64,000 nucleotides of DNA, from NCBI RefSeq assembly GCF_013179805.1, contig NZ_SRRZ01000025.1:1-64000 (forward strand), read 5' to 3'. The notes beneath the pieces are model-generated. The model did not search any database. It worked only from the letters and a program-made list of their open reading frames with translations, and was not told the origin of the DNA. Both the position numbers and the translations under genes were made by a program. The stretch comes from Microcoleus asticus IPMA8. GTDB lineage: Bacteria > Cyanobacteriota > Cyanobacteriia > Cyanobacteriales > Microcoleaceae. Below are positions 52,150 through 61,241 of this stretch, piece by piece; the stretch's first letter is position 1; each line of letters opens with the position of its first letter.

Positions 52150-52623
52150 TTAGAGGGCTGTTTTAAGAGTTATTAACCAAACAATCGAATTAACAACAAA
52201 CAAAAAGGTATAAAAAATATAGATTGATGGAGCGCAGATAGCTGTCCATAAAGCAGGCATTTTAATTGTTTTTAATGAACCGAGCGGGTGAACAAGACCT
52301 GCCGGAATTGAGCGAGCATTAAAACTTGCATCTAAAGCGCTTTCATTATTCAAAAATTGGGTAACTGCATTGGCTCTTTGTATGTAATACAATTGCACCT
52401 TCCAGTAAGTAGCTTCTAAAAACCAGAAACCCAAAATTATAACGTATCCTAGGGGAACCAACGCATCTATTTTGCTTGTAAAAACCCAACCAATCAACGC
52501 TACCCAAATGGTAATTACCGCAGTTTTTAATTGCATCAGAATTGTTGTGAAGTTAGCTATTTTTTTCTCAAGTTCCTCTGCTCCTTTTTGCAGCATTGCT
52601 AGCTGAAATTCAAATCTATCCAT
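52150..52623 (-). CDS. Small multi-pass membrane protein with N-terminal coiled coil
   Basis: 157 residues: an N-terminal helix with coiled-coil character (MDRFEFQLAMLQKGAEELEKK), two helices around residues 35-52 and 57-75, a cytoplasmic loop (KVQLYYIQRANAVTQFLNNE) and a final helix near 135-153. The layout recalls SLATT-type or similar two-helix membrane proteins found in some conflict systems, but no nuclease or nucleotide cyclase partner is nearby. Function unknown. Confidence 0.65.
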   Translation of the reverse strand: MDRFEFQLAMLQKGAEELEKKIANFTTILMQLKTAVITIWVALIGWVFTSKIDALVPLGYVIILGFWFLEATYWKVQLYYIQRANAVTQFLNNESALDASFNARSIPAGLVHPLGSLKTIKMPALWTAICAPSIYIFYTFLFVVNSIVWLITLKTAL

Positions 52624-52690
52624 GTTTGATTCGGCGAACGTTTATATTAGAGTTATCCAAAAAATTATAATCTTCTTTTCTTTCGGTATC

Positions 52691-52728
52691 GTTAGAGAGC
52701 TTCGCCTGAGGCACCCTACAAGTCGATT
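52691..52728. repeat. Repeat unit gttagaga...accctaca, copy 1
   Basis: Nearly identical to 52776-52813, 85 bases apart, sharing cgcctgaggcaccctacaag and the following tcgatt. Confidence 0.8.
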
Positions 52729-52739
52729 TTAGATTATAT

Positions 52740-52860
52740 AGTAAGGTGCGTCAGATCCCGAAATTCCCGATCGCCGTTAGAGAATTTCGCCTGAGGCACC
52801 CTACAAGTCGATTGTTGTGTGACCGTTGCGTCCAGGACTATTAAAGTCACGCACCTTACT
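52740..52860. mobile_element. MITE-like element with 12-base terminal inverted repeats
   Basis: agtaaggtgcgt at 52740-52751 and its exact complement at 52849-52860 bound a 121-base segment without a gene; the right end is 3 bases from the antiporter stop. Related sequence occurs near 51830. Target-site duplication not evident. Confidence 0.5.
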
Positions 52861-52863
52861 GAA

Positions 52864-54102
52864 TTAAATTAAATCCGGTACTTTAGGTTTGATTCTGCGC
52901 TCGTACCAGTTCATTAACGGGGTCGAAGTAATGCCGTGCAAAATCACAGAAATCACGATTGTTGTAAAGGTAATCCAGGCAATTCTTTCGGCTATTTCCC
53001 CTTCCAAACCGTTACCGAAAGCATAGGTAAGATAATAGATAGAACCGACACCACGAATGCCGAACCAACCGCACAGCCAGCGGCTGGCGGGATGTAAAGG
53101 ACTGCCGATCGTACTGATCCAAGCTCCCACAGGCCGAATCAAAAAAATCAACAATCCAGCTACTAATAGGGAGTATCCTCCATAGGCCAACATAGGCTCT
53201 AGGCGCAAAAGCGAACCTAATAGTAAAATAGTTGCTATTTCCATTAACTTTTCAATGCGCTCGGTAAAGTGGAGTTGGGAAAGCGGTTTTTCTGGGTTGT
53301 GGTAACTCCGCTGCATCACAATTCCTGCTACAAAAACTGCGAGAAATCCGTAGCCGTTGACTACTTCGGTGAGGGAATATGTGAGCAGAATTGTGCTGAG
53401 AGCAATGAAATCTTCCATTAGTTGATCGGCCGGTCGATAGCGTTGGAGTTGGCGATCGATCCAGGTGACTGCTTTAGCTACTACAATTCCCATAACGATA
53501 CCTGTGGCGGTCGCCCAAATCAAGTCAACTGCTACCCACTGCGAAAACCAGTTCGGCCAGTTGTTATCTTTTAGTGCATAAATGCCGAAATAAACGAAGG
53601 GAAAAGCTAAAGCATCGTTCAAACCGCCTTCGGATGTTAAACCAAAGCGCAATTCATCGCGATCGTCTATATTTGCTAACTGAACTTCTGAGGCTAAAAC
53701 AGGATCGGTGGGAGCGAGAATTGCTCCCAATAAAATTGCCGCCCCCCAATCTAATTTCACCAACCAATGACCGACAGCAGCCACCGCAAAAATCGAAATT
53801 GGCATTAAAAAACCGATCAACCGCGCTGTAGAATTCCAAGCCCAAAATTGTAGCGGGCGATTCATTTTTAAGCCGCAACTGAACAGAGAAACAATAACTA
53901 CAAATTCTGTAAGTCTTTGTAAAAATAGAGCTTCGGGACGCAAGTCAATCAGCTTGACGCCATAGGGCCCCAATCCGATACCGACAATTAGATAAATTAA
54001 GGCATAAGACACCGGCAATCCTGAAATCCATCCGGAACCCAAGGTAACGGTCAGCAGGAGGATGCCAATAACTAGCAAGTTGAGAATGTAATCATCCACC
54101 AT
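52864..54102 (-). CDS. Cation:proton antiporter (NhaP/CPA1-like)
   Basis: The ATG at 54102 (412 residues, MVDDYILNLLVIGILL) is preferred over the TTG at 54132. Twelve or so helices; the conserved ILAPTDPVLASEVQ and GGLNDALAFPFVY (paired aspartate region, around residues 140-175) are the CPA1 signature of Na+/H+ antiporters. No cytoplasmic regulatory domain. Role in ion and pH homeostasis of plasma or thylakoid membrane is inferred from family. Confidence 0.88.
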   Translation of the reverse strand: MVDDYILNLLVIGILLLTVTLGSGWISGLPVSYALIYLIVGIGLGPYGVKLIDLRPEALFLQRLTEFVVIVSLFSCGLKMNRPLQFWAWNSTARLIGFLMPISIFAVAAVGHWLVKLDWGAAILLGAILAPTDPVLASEVQLANIDDRDELRFGLTSEGGLNDALAFPFVYFGIYALKDNNWPNWFSQWVAVDLIWATATGIVMGIVVAKAVTWIDRQLQRYRPADQLMEDFIALSTILLTYSLTEVVNGYGFLAVFVAGIVMQRSYHNPEKPLSQLHFTERIEKLMEIATILLLGSLLRLEPMLAYGGYSLLVAGLLIFLIRPVGAWISTIGSPLHPASRWLCGWFGIRGVGSIYYLTYAFGNGLEGEIAERIAWITFTTIVISVILHGITSTPLMNWYERRIKPKVPDLI

Positions 54103-54359
54103 AGCGATCGCACTTTTAATCAGGTTTACCAAATGCGATTTTTACAGATAAAAGCTTTTGGGGCATCTACCGCCCGCTAGATTCAGATATCCTCCGAAAG
54201 TTGCAGTTGTTATACCAAATTTTTGATGCTTCTAGCCTGCTGCTGCGGGCTTTGTCTTTTTGCGCCGTAAACTCCGTGACTGACAATCGACCGAAATTGT
54301 TTATTTTATACATCTGACTAATAACTAATGATTAATGACTAAGGGCTGATAACTAATAA

Positions 54360-55511
54360 TTAATTAGAAAGACCACTTTTTTCGGTAGCGATGATGTGCA
54401 AATCTACGTGTTTGAGCGATCGCACTAACTGTTGAGTCAAAGAACCCCGCAGCAGCAATCTCCAGCGGGATTGCTGGCTTTCGCCGATCACAATTTGAGT
54501 AATTCGATACTGTTTAGCTACCTCCGAAATCGCTTTAGCTATATTAGTGCCGTTTACCCGCAAAAATTGCCCCTTAAATTCTTGACAGAGTTTCTCACAA
54601 GTTTCAACGTGCAAGATTTCTGCTTTTGTTAAAAATCGGTCTGGATCGTTGACAAACACAGCATAAAATGGGGCATTCATGTAGCTAGCAATCCTCCCGC
54701 CCCGCCGCAGCAGTTGCAAGGAATTGGGATAAGTCGAGATGCACACTAAAACTCGTTCGTGAATGTTGCAAGATTGACCTTTTAAAGTTGCTGCATCGTC
54801 TTCCACATTGTCTGCGACTTCTCGCAGGGCGAGTTCTCGCAAAGCAATTAAATGACGGCGCTGGAAAAAGTTTTCTAAAGATTGTTCAATTTTTTCGGGA
54901 GCATAAATTTTGCCTTCTAGCAACCTTTCTTCTAAAGTTTCCGGCGTGACATCCACAACGACTATTTCGTCAGCATCTTCGAGAACGCGATCGGGCACTC
55001 GCTCTCGCACTACAACTCCGGTAATTCGAGCTACTAAATCGTTGAGACTTTCTATGTGCTGAATGTTGAGAGTGGAGAAAACATCAATTCCAGCATTCAG
55101 AATTTCTTCGACATCTTGATATCGTTTTTCTCGCAGAGAACCCGGAATGTTTGTATGAGCCAGTTCGTCTATTAATGCTAATTGGGGGCGGCGTTCGATG
55201 ACAGCTTCACTATCCATTTCGGTTAGCACTTTTCCGCCACGCAGCATTTGTTTTCTGGGTACTACTTCCAGTCCTTCGCCTTTAGCTGCTGTCTCTTTCC
55301 GTCCATGAGTTTCTAACAGTCCCATTACCACATCAATGCCTTCAGATTTGAGCCTGTGTCCTTCTTCTAGCATTCGGAAAGTTTTGCCGACACCGGGGGC
55401 CATGCCGATAAATATTTTGTGCTTTCCCCGGCGGGGAGTGCGATCGTAAGTGCGGTTCGGTTGGGCGTAAACCGCGTCTGGATTGTTGGTAAGTTCGCTA
55501 GAGTGAATCAT
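54360..55511 (-). CDS. kdpD: KdpD N-terminal sensor domain only (truncated type)
   Basis: 383 residues, equal to only the N-terminal half of Escherichia coli KdpD: the KdpD domain with Walker A GMAPGVGKT (residues 36-44), LIDELAHTN, VFSTLNIQHIESLNDL and a USP-like domain with VCISTYPN and VIGESQQSRW. The membrane helices, HisKA and ATPase domains are absent. Truncated KdpD is known in Anabaena. Last gene of the minus-strand kdp operon, 74 bases after kdpC. No kdpE is adjacent. Confidence 0.92.
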   Translation of the reverse strand: MIHSSELTNNPDAVYAQPNRTYDRTPRRGKHKIFIGMAPGVGKTFRMLEEGHRLKSEGIDVVMGLLETHGRKETAAKGEGLEVVPRKQMLRGGKVLTEMDSEAVIERRPQLALIDELAHTNIPGSLREKRYQDVEEILNAGIDVFSTLNIQHIESLNDLVARITGVVVRERVPDRVLEDADEIVVVDVTPETLEERLLEGKIYAPEKIEQSLENFFQRRHLIALRELALREVADNVEDDAATLKGQSCNIHERVLVCISTYPNSLQLLRRGGRIASYMNAPFYAVFVNDPDRFLTKAEILHVETCEKLCQEFKGQFLRVNGTNIAKAISEVAKQYRITQIVIGESQQSRWRLLLRGSLTQQLVRSLKHVDLHIIATEKSGLSN

Positions 55512-55585
55512 AGCTCAGTAGTGGGTAGTTAGTCAATTTCCAGTCATCAGTCGGTTTATGACCGATGACTGCCGACTGTCGTAAA

Positions 55586-56215
55586 CTATTGTAAAGCGTC
55601 GAGAGCCAAATTAAGTTTGAGGACGTTAACTCCCGGTTCGCCGAAAATGCCGAGAAATCTGCCATCCGTATTTTTGGCTACCAACATTTCTACTTGATTG
55701 AAATTGAGCGATCGCACCGTTGCTATCCGCTGAATTTGCGATCGAGCTGCCTCTAAGCTAATGTGCGGATCGAGGCTAGAACCAGAGGTGTAGACTAAAT
55801 CAGCAGTCGGTTTTATACCAGCTTTGTTGAGACGATCTAATTCAACTTGCACCCCCTGAAAACCATCTTTCTCATTACCTCGTTTCAGCAAATCCGAGTT
55901 ACTGGGGGCAAGGTTGCTAGCTCCCGAAATACCTGTTGTTTGACTTAAATTTTCTGCCTTTGTGGGAGTGTAATCTTCGGTTGCAAAGCTGCTGTAATTT
56001 GTGGTGCTGGGGCGGCTCCAAAAATATTGATCAGAGCTGAAAGGCTGACCGATTAAGGACGAACCCACGACAACTCCTTGCTGAGTAATTAAACTGCCGT
56101 TTGCCTGCGAGTTGAAGGCAATTTGACCAATTACTAGCAAGATTAAAGGGTAAATAATGGCTGTAATTCCCCACAAAACCAGGGTAAGGCGAATGGCTCT
56201 AATTATTTCTCTCAT
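55586..56215 (-). CDS. kdpC: Potassium-transporting ATPase subunit C
   Basis: 209 residues, one N-terminal membrane helix (LVLWGITAIIYPLILLVIGQIAF) and a periplasmic domain. Family signatures: GSLITQQGVVVGSSLIGQPF read in parts, FWSRPS and SGSSLDPHIS. KdpC stabilises the KdpAB assembly and aids ATP binding. Preceded by a KdpF/G-like gene and kdpB. Confidence 0.95.
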   Translation of the reverse strand: MREIIRAIRLTLVLWGITAIIYPLILLVIGQIAFNSQANGSLITQQGVVVGSSLIGQPFSSDQYFWSRPSTTNYSSFATEDYTPTKAENLSQTTGISGASNLAPSNSDLLKRGNEKDGFQGVQVELDRLNKAGIKPTADLVYTSGSSLDPHISLEAARSQIQRIATVRSLNFNQVEMLVAKNTDGRFLGIFGEPGVNVLKLNLALDALQ

Positions 56216-56256
56216 AAATTACCTCGCTCCGTTATTTGCTAAGGGTTAATTATTGA

Positions 56257-56526
56257 CTAAAATCTTTCCGGCTGAAAAATGACTACAAACAGGTAAATAG
56301 AAAGGGCGATAATCACCAAACCCAGGAGACTTAAACCCCAGACAGCTTTTCGGGTCAAATCTTCACGCCCAACCGCGTAAACAGCGGGGGCAATTATCGC
56401 ATTGAAACACATTACCAGAAATAGATGCACCGGGATTGGGTGGCGCTGCCAAAGCATTTGCGCTAACTCAATAATTTCTTGGAAATCTCTGGGAAAAATA
56501 TCATTCAGCAAATCATTCCGTTTCAT
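56257..56526 (-). CDS. kdpF: Small Kdp subunit, KdpF-like with N-terminal extension (cyanobacterial KdpG position)
   Basis: 89 residues. The C-terminal part has a membrane helix and ends LSIYLFVVIFQPERF, like the end of KdpF (a single-helix stabiliser usually about 30 residues). Here about 45 extra residues, with another helix (VHLFLVMCFNAIIAPAVYAV), precede it. In Anabaena the gene between kdpB and kdpC was named kdpG; this protein occupies the same position. Equivalence to both names is inferred. Confidence 0.75.
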   Translation of the reverse strand: MKRNDLLNDIFPRDFQEIIELAQMLWQRHPIPVHLFLVMCFNAIIAPAVYAVGREDLTRKAVWGLSLLGLVIIALSIYLFVVIFQPERF

Positions 56527-56672
56527 AAATTCTCCTTATTTTGGGAATAAACATCTGTCTTTCTATTGGATGATTTTTTGGGGAAAATCGAGGCATATCC
56601 TCTGGAACTGGGTTCCCCGGACAGAGCCGGCGAACGGGATTAATCCGTGTATCCGTGTCGTGCTTTCCCGAG

Positions 56673-58766
56673 CTATGCTAGCCCAACGGCGGCAATCAAA
56701 ACATCAATAACTTTGATAGCAATAAACGGCGCGACTGCTCCTCCCAATCCGTAGATTAAAATATTCCGCTGCAACAGTTGATTTGCGCTCAAAGGTCTAA
56801 ACTTTACACCAGTTAATGCTAGTGGAATTAAAGCAGGAATAATCAAAGCATTGTAAATTAATGCAGACAAAACTGCCGATTGACCGCTGGCTAAACCCAT
56901 GACGTTTAAAGCGCCGACGGGGGCAAACATGGCGGGAATAATTGCAAAATATTTAGCAATATCGTTGGCTAGGGAAAAGGTGGTCAGCGCGCCGCGAGTA
57001 ATCAGCAATTGTTTGCCGATTGTAACTAAATCAATTAATTTTGTGGGGTCAGAATCCAAGTCCACCATGTTCGCAGCTTCCTTCGCTGCTTGGGTTCCAG
57101 AATTCATCGCGAGTCCTACATTTGCTTGCGCTAGTGCGGGTGCGTCGTTGGTTCCGTCTCCAGTCATTGCGACTAATTTGCCTTCTGCTTGTTGCTTGCG
57201 AATTACGTCGATTTTGTCCTCGGGAGTTGCTTCGGCAATGAAGTCGTCAACCCCTGCTTCATCGGCAATTACTGATGCTGTAATTCGGTTATCTCCGGTG
57301 AGCATAATGGTGCGAATTCCCATTTTTCGCAGTTGGTCAAACCGATCGCGAATTCCCGGTTTGATGACATCTTTCAAATAGATAATGCCGTAGGTGTCGC
57401 TGCCTTGACAAACAGCTAAAGGTGTGCCCCCAAGCCGCGAAACTCGCTCGTAAGCTGCATCAAGATCCGGCCCGAAATTGCCGCCGCGCGATCGCACAAA
57501 ACCCTTCACCGCATCCACCGCACCCTTGCGAACCTCCGTCCCATCGGGCAAATCCGTGCCAGACATCCGCGTTTTTGCGGAAAAATCAAGCCCCGTGGCG
57601 TTGGTGCGATCGAAATCCACCTGTGCGCCCAAATTCTGAGCCAAACGGACGATCGACTTTCCCTCTGGAGTATCGTCAAACAGGCTAGCAGCAAGGGCTA
57701 CACTCGCAACCTCCTCCAGCGAGTGACCGTTTACCGGAATGAATTCCTCGGCTAAACGGTTCCCCAGCGTGATCGTCCCCGTTTTGTCCAAAATCAGCGT
57801 ATTCACGTCGCCGCAAGCCTCCACGGCGCGTCCAGAGGTCGCTATCACGTTAAACTGAGCGACGCGATCCATTCCCGCAATGCCGATCGCGCTCAGCAAA
57901 CCTCCAATGGTTGTTGGAATCAGCGCCACCAGCAGCGAAATCAGCGTCACCACGCCCACAGGGGTTTTCACGTAATTTCCCACGGGCGGAATGGTCGATA
58001 CCACAATCAAAAACACCAGCGTCAGCACCGCCAGCAGCACCGTCAGCGCGATCTCGTTCGGCGTTTTCGATCTTTCGGCCCCCTCCACGAGCGCGATCAT
58101 CCTGTCCAAAAACCCCTTGCCGGGGTCGGCCATCACCCGCAGCGTCAATTCGTCGGAAAGGATGCGCGTACCGCCGGTAACGGAACTGGCGATGTCCGAA
58201 CCCGGTTCCTTGAGCACCGGCGCGGATTCGCCAGTGATCGCAGATTCGTCTACAGATGCCACACCTGCGATCACTTCGCCGTCGGAAGGAATGACATCGC
58301 CTGCGATCACTTTAATTTGGTCGCCGCGTCTCAGGGATGTCGAACTAACTTCTTGAATTGAACCGTCTGGTAGGAGTTTGCGGGCTGTTGTGTCGGCTTT
58401 GGTCGATCGCAGTGCGTCTGCTTGCGCTTTGCCGCGCCCTTCCGCCACCGCTTCGGCAAAATTAGCAAATACCAAAGTGAAGAACAAAATGAAGGTGACT
58501 AAACCGTTGAAAATCACCTGATTATTGCCGGGAACCGGGCCGAACAGCGTCGGATCGATCGTTAATAATGCAGTCACAATTGTGCCAATCCACACCACAA
58601 ACATCACCGGATTTTTCAGCATCACCCGCGGGTTTAGCTTGACAAAAGCTTCTTTAAAAGCTCTTTGATAAAGACCTTTAGTATTTGCTTTCGGCGTGTG
58701 CTTGCGAGACTGGCGAGAGCCTCTAGCAGGTTTTTTTGGGGAATCTGGAGTAGGGGAAAAGGTCAT
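56673..58766 (-). CDS. kdpB: Potassium-transporting P-type ATPase subunit B
   Basis: 697 residues, the catalytic subunit. The phosphorylated Asp is in LILDKTGTITLGN (Asp327), with the TGES loop (AITGESAPV), the nucleotide-binding region and TGDGTNDAPALA. Membrane helices at both sides match KdpB. It is 79 bases downstream of kdpA in transcription order. The N-terminal 30 residues are basic (RKHTPKANTKG), typical of cyanobacterial KdpB. Confidence 0.97.
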   Translation of the reverse strand: MTFSPTPDSPKKPARGSRQSRKHTPKANTKGLYQRAFKEAFVKLNPRVMLKNPVMFVVWIGTIVTALLTIDPTLFGPVPGNNQVIFNGLVTFILFFTLVFANFAEAVAEGRGKAQADALRSTKADTTARKLLPDGSIQEVSSTSLRRGDQIKVIAGDVIPSDGEVIAGVASVDESAITGESAPVLKEPGSDIASSVTGGTRILSDELTLRVMADPGKGFLDRMIALVEGAERSKTPNEIALTVLLAVLTLVFLIVVSTIPPVGNYVKTPVGVVTLISLLVALIPTTIGGLLSAIGIAGMDRVAQFNVIATSGRAVEACGDVNTLILDKTGTITLGNRLAEEFIPVNGHSLEEVASVALAASLFDDTPEGKSIVRLAQNLGAQVDFDRTNATGLDFSAKTRMSGTDLPDGTEVRKGAVDAVKGFVRSRGGNFGPDLDAAYERVSRLGGTPLAVCQGSDTYGIIYLKDVIKPGIRDRFDQLRKMGIRTIMLTGDNRITASVIADEAGVDDFIAEATPEDKIDVIRKQQAEGKLVAMTGDGTNDAPALAQANVGLAMNSGTQAAKEAANMVDLDSDPTKLIDLVTIGKQLLITRGALTTFSLANDIAKYFAIIPAMFAPVGALNVMGLASGQSAVLSALIYNALIIPALIPLALTGVKFRPLSANQLLQRNILIYGLGGAVAPFIAIKVIDVLIAAVGLA

Positions 58767-58844
58767 GTCGATTTGGGATTTTTAATGAACCACAGAGAAC
58801 ACAGATAACACAGAGAAAGAGAAGAGTGAAGTTGAGGATTTTCG

Positions 58845-60605
58845 CTACAGAGGTGGAGGAGTTGGTGTTGCTAAAGGTGTTGTGGGTACAGTTATCGATG
58901 CAGGTTCAAACTTGCCGCTGCTAATTTCATATCCTTCGGCAATTGGCCCTAAAGCCAATACTGGGAAAAATGTCAGTGCGCCTAGAATTATGATTACTCC
59001 TGCGGTTACGCTGGTGAACAAAACTGAATCTGTTCTGAGAGTGCCGGTTGTTTCGGGAACCAGTTGTTTGTTCGTCATGCTGTCAGCTAAAAGCAGCAGG
59101 GCAATAATTGGAACGTAGCGCCCCAACAGCAAGCTAAAACAGGTGCTTAAATTCCACCAAAGTCCTGTAGGTGCGGGTTTAGAGTCAGCCAATCCTTCAA
59201 AACCAGAACCGTTGTTAGCCGCCGCCGAAGCGTATTCGTACATAACCTGCGAAATGCCGTGAAATCCCGGGTTGCTGATGCCGCTCAAACTGTCGGTAAA
59301 GGCGAGGGTAATTGCACCGGGGATTAAAACTGCGATCGGGTGAATCAACAAAACAACGCTGGCTAAAACTATTTCCCGTTTCTCAATTTTTCGTCCCAAA
59401 AATTCCGGCGTTCTCCCCACCATCAATCCCGTAAGAAATACGCTCAAAATCGAGTAAATAAATAAGTAAGCCGTTCCCGTTCCCTGTCCACCCCAAACGA
59501 TTTGCAGAAACAAATTAAACAGAGTAGCAAAACCACCGGGAGGCATTAAAGAATCGTGCATTCCGTTGACAGCCCCGCACATTGTCCCAGTTGTAGTGAC
59601 CGCCCAAAGTGCAGTCTCTGCCCAGCCAAACCTAACCTCTTTGCCTTCTAAATTAGGCTGCTGCGAACCCAGTAAATTATTGATTTGAGGATTGCCTTGA
59701 AACTCACCGACTGCTGCAATGCCAATCAAGACAACGTAAATGCCAAAAACCATCCAAAAAATCAGCCATCCCTGCTTTTTGTTGTTGGCAAATCGACCGT
59801 AGGTGTGAATCATAGCTGCTGGTATAGAAACCATTGCTAGTGTTTCCAGCAGGTTGGTAAAAGGGTTGGGATTTTCAAAGGGGTGAGCCGAGTTCATGGC
59901 AAAAAATCCACCGCCATTTTCTCCCAGTTGTTTAATACTTTCAAAGTGAGCAACTGGGCCGCGAGCAATTACTTGCGTGCCGCCTTCTAAGGTACGGGCA
60001 ACGGCCGGCCCGGCTAGGGTTTCCGGCACTCCGGAAATTAGCAAAAACAAGCCTATTATCAAAGAAATGGGAAGCAGAATGCGGGTGATTGATTGAATTA
60101 AATCGATGTAAAAGTTGCCCAGGGGGCGGCCGGTTAATCCCCGGATAAAGGCAATCCCTACTGCTAAACCCGTGGCGGCTGAGGTAAACATTAAAAAACC
60201 CAGAGTTAACTGGGATAGATAACTGAATGTTGTCTCGCCGGAGTAATGCTGTTGGTCGGTATTTGTGAGGAATGAAATAGTTGTGTGCAGCGCTGTATCC
60301 CAGGTTGGGGTCCTGAGGCTGGTGGGATTTAAAGGCAGCACTCCCTGAAGCATGAAAATTAAGAAAACAAATATGCCCATTGCCGCATTGCTGTAGAGTA
60401 ACGATCTGGCATATTGCCAACCTGTCATGGAATCTACAGACCGGATGTTGCTGGCTTTATAGATGAATTGTTCTAGGGGTTTAATAGCTGGGTCGAGAAT
60501 GCTTTCTTTTCCCATGTAAACCCGCGCCATGTAGTTGCCGAAGACAGGCGCGATTGCTATTAAAATGATTAGGGTTAATGCGATTTGAAGTAATCCTTGC
60601 TGCAT
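58845..60605 (-). CDS. kdpA: Potassium-transporting ATPase subunit A
   Basis: 586 residues, the K+-binding channel-like subunit with about ten membrane helices. Selectivity-filter-like glycine motifs are visible: FLTNTDQQHYSGE, GENGGGFFAMNSAHPFENPNPF (in parts), TTTGTMCGAVN and AAANNGSGFEGL. It begins the operon kdpA-B-F/G-C-D. The ATG at 60605 is clear. A leader longer than 600 bases separates it from the divergent two-component genes. Confidence 0.97.
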   Translation of the reverse strand: MQQGLLQIALTLIILIAIAPVFGNYMARVYMGKESILDPAIKPLEQFIYKASNIRSVDSMTGWQYARSLLYSNAAMGIFVFLIFMLQGVLPLNPTSLRTPTWDTALHTTISFLTNTDQQHYSGETTFSYLSQLTLGFLMFTSAATGLAVGIAFIRGLTGRPLGNFYIDLIQSITRILLPISLIIGLFLLISGVPETLAGPAVARTLEGGTQVIARGPVAHFESIKQLGENGGGFFAMNSAHPFENPNPFTNLLETLAMVSIPAAMIHTYGRFANNKKQGWLIFWMVFGIYVVLIGIAAVGEFQGNPQINNLLGSQQPNLEGKEVRFGWAETALWAVTTTGTMCGAVNGMHDSLMPPGGFATLFNLFLQIVWGGQGTGTAYLFIYSILSVFLTGLMVGRTPEFLGRKIEKREIVLASVVLLIHPIAVLIPGAITLAFTDSLSGISNPGFHGISQVMYEYASAAANNGSGFEGLADSKPAPTGLWWNLSTCFSLLLGRYVPIIALLLLADSMTNKQLVPETTGTLRTDSVLFTSVTAGVIIILGALTFFPVLALGPIAEGYEISSGKFEPASITVPTTPLATPTPPPL

Positions 60606-61241
60606 AACTGAGCCAATCTTTTATCGTTGAATAAATGGGTTTTGCCGATCGCAAAATGGGTTCGGTGGGAGGTTCCAAAAACCGGGCGAGCTTTTTTTGA
60701 AGGTCACTTTCAGTTTGGGGGCGATCGCCGAATTCAATGCTGCTAAGATGCAATCTCCCCAGCCGGAGGGATTAACGCCAGCAGCGGGTTTTTGCTGGCG
60801 ATAATTCCTCGTTTTTCTTTTGCTAATCCCGCGCTTTGACAGCGATCGAGCAGTTTTATAGCATTTAAGACCGCGCCACAATAACTAGGGTTAATTTGGA
60901 GAAAACTGAAATCGCTTTGATTAGACAAAGTTGATCTGTCACTTCTGTTAGCCCAAAAATGCTCTCTACTTGTACTGATTACTATAGTCATTTTTAGAAG
61001 ATTGGATAATCAGCTTTCCGGTATAATTTGCTGTTTGCATATTAGGCTTGTTCGCTCTATATTTGTCAGAATAGAGGAATTTTTAGCTAGATTTAAATGT
61101 CTATACGTTGAGATATAGATGTTCGCTAAACGCGATTTTTTTGCGCGAAAATAGGTGAAAAAATAAAAAAAATAACTATGCTAAGGTAGTAGGTAGTAGA
61201 AAAAAACTGTGAATGTAAAATATAAGATGGATTGATTGAGG
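60606..61241. promoter_or_regulatory. Divergent control region of the kdp operon and a two-component system
   Basis: 636 bases without a convincing gene; several open frames antisense to one another are probably chance. A hairpin cgccagca/tgctggcg (60776-60783, 60793-60800) lies about 170 bases before kdpA, and 60990-61230 is strongly AT-rich. It may be a structured kdp leader; the conserved blocks of the ydaO c-di-AMP riboswitch were not seen by eye. Confidence 0.45.

Noticed and set aside
60481..60753. Minus-strand ORF over the kdpA start with a plausible first 50 residues
   Set aside because: It runs out of frame through the kdpA coding start and has no stop before it; kdpA is certain, so this is a shadow or leader sequence.
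60606..60990. ydaO-type c-di-AMP riboswitch in the kdp leader
   Set aside because: The conserved blocks (ggggtgaatc-like and cagctaacctcg-like) were not found by eye; only a generic hairpin is present.
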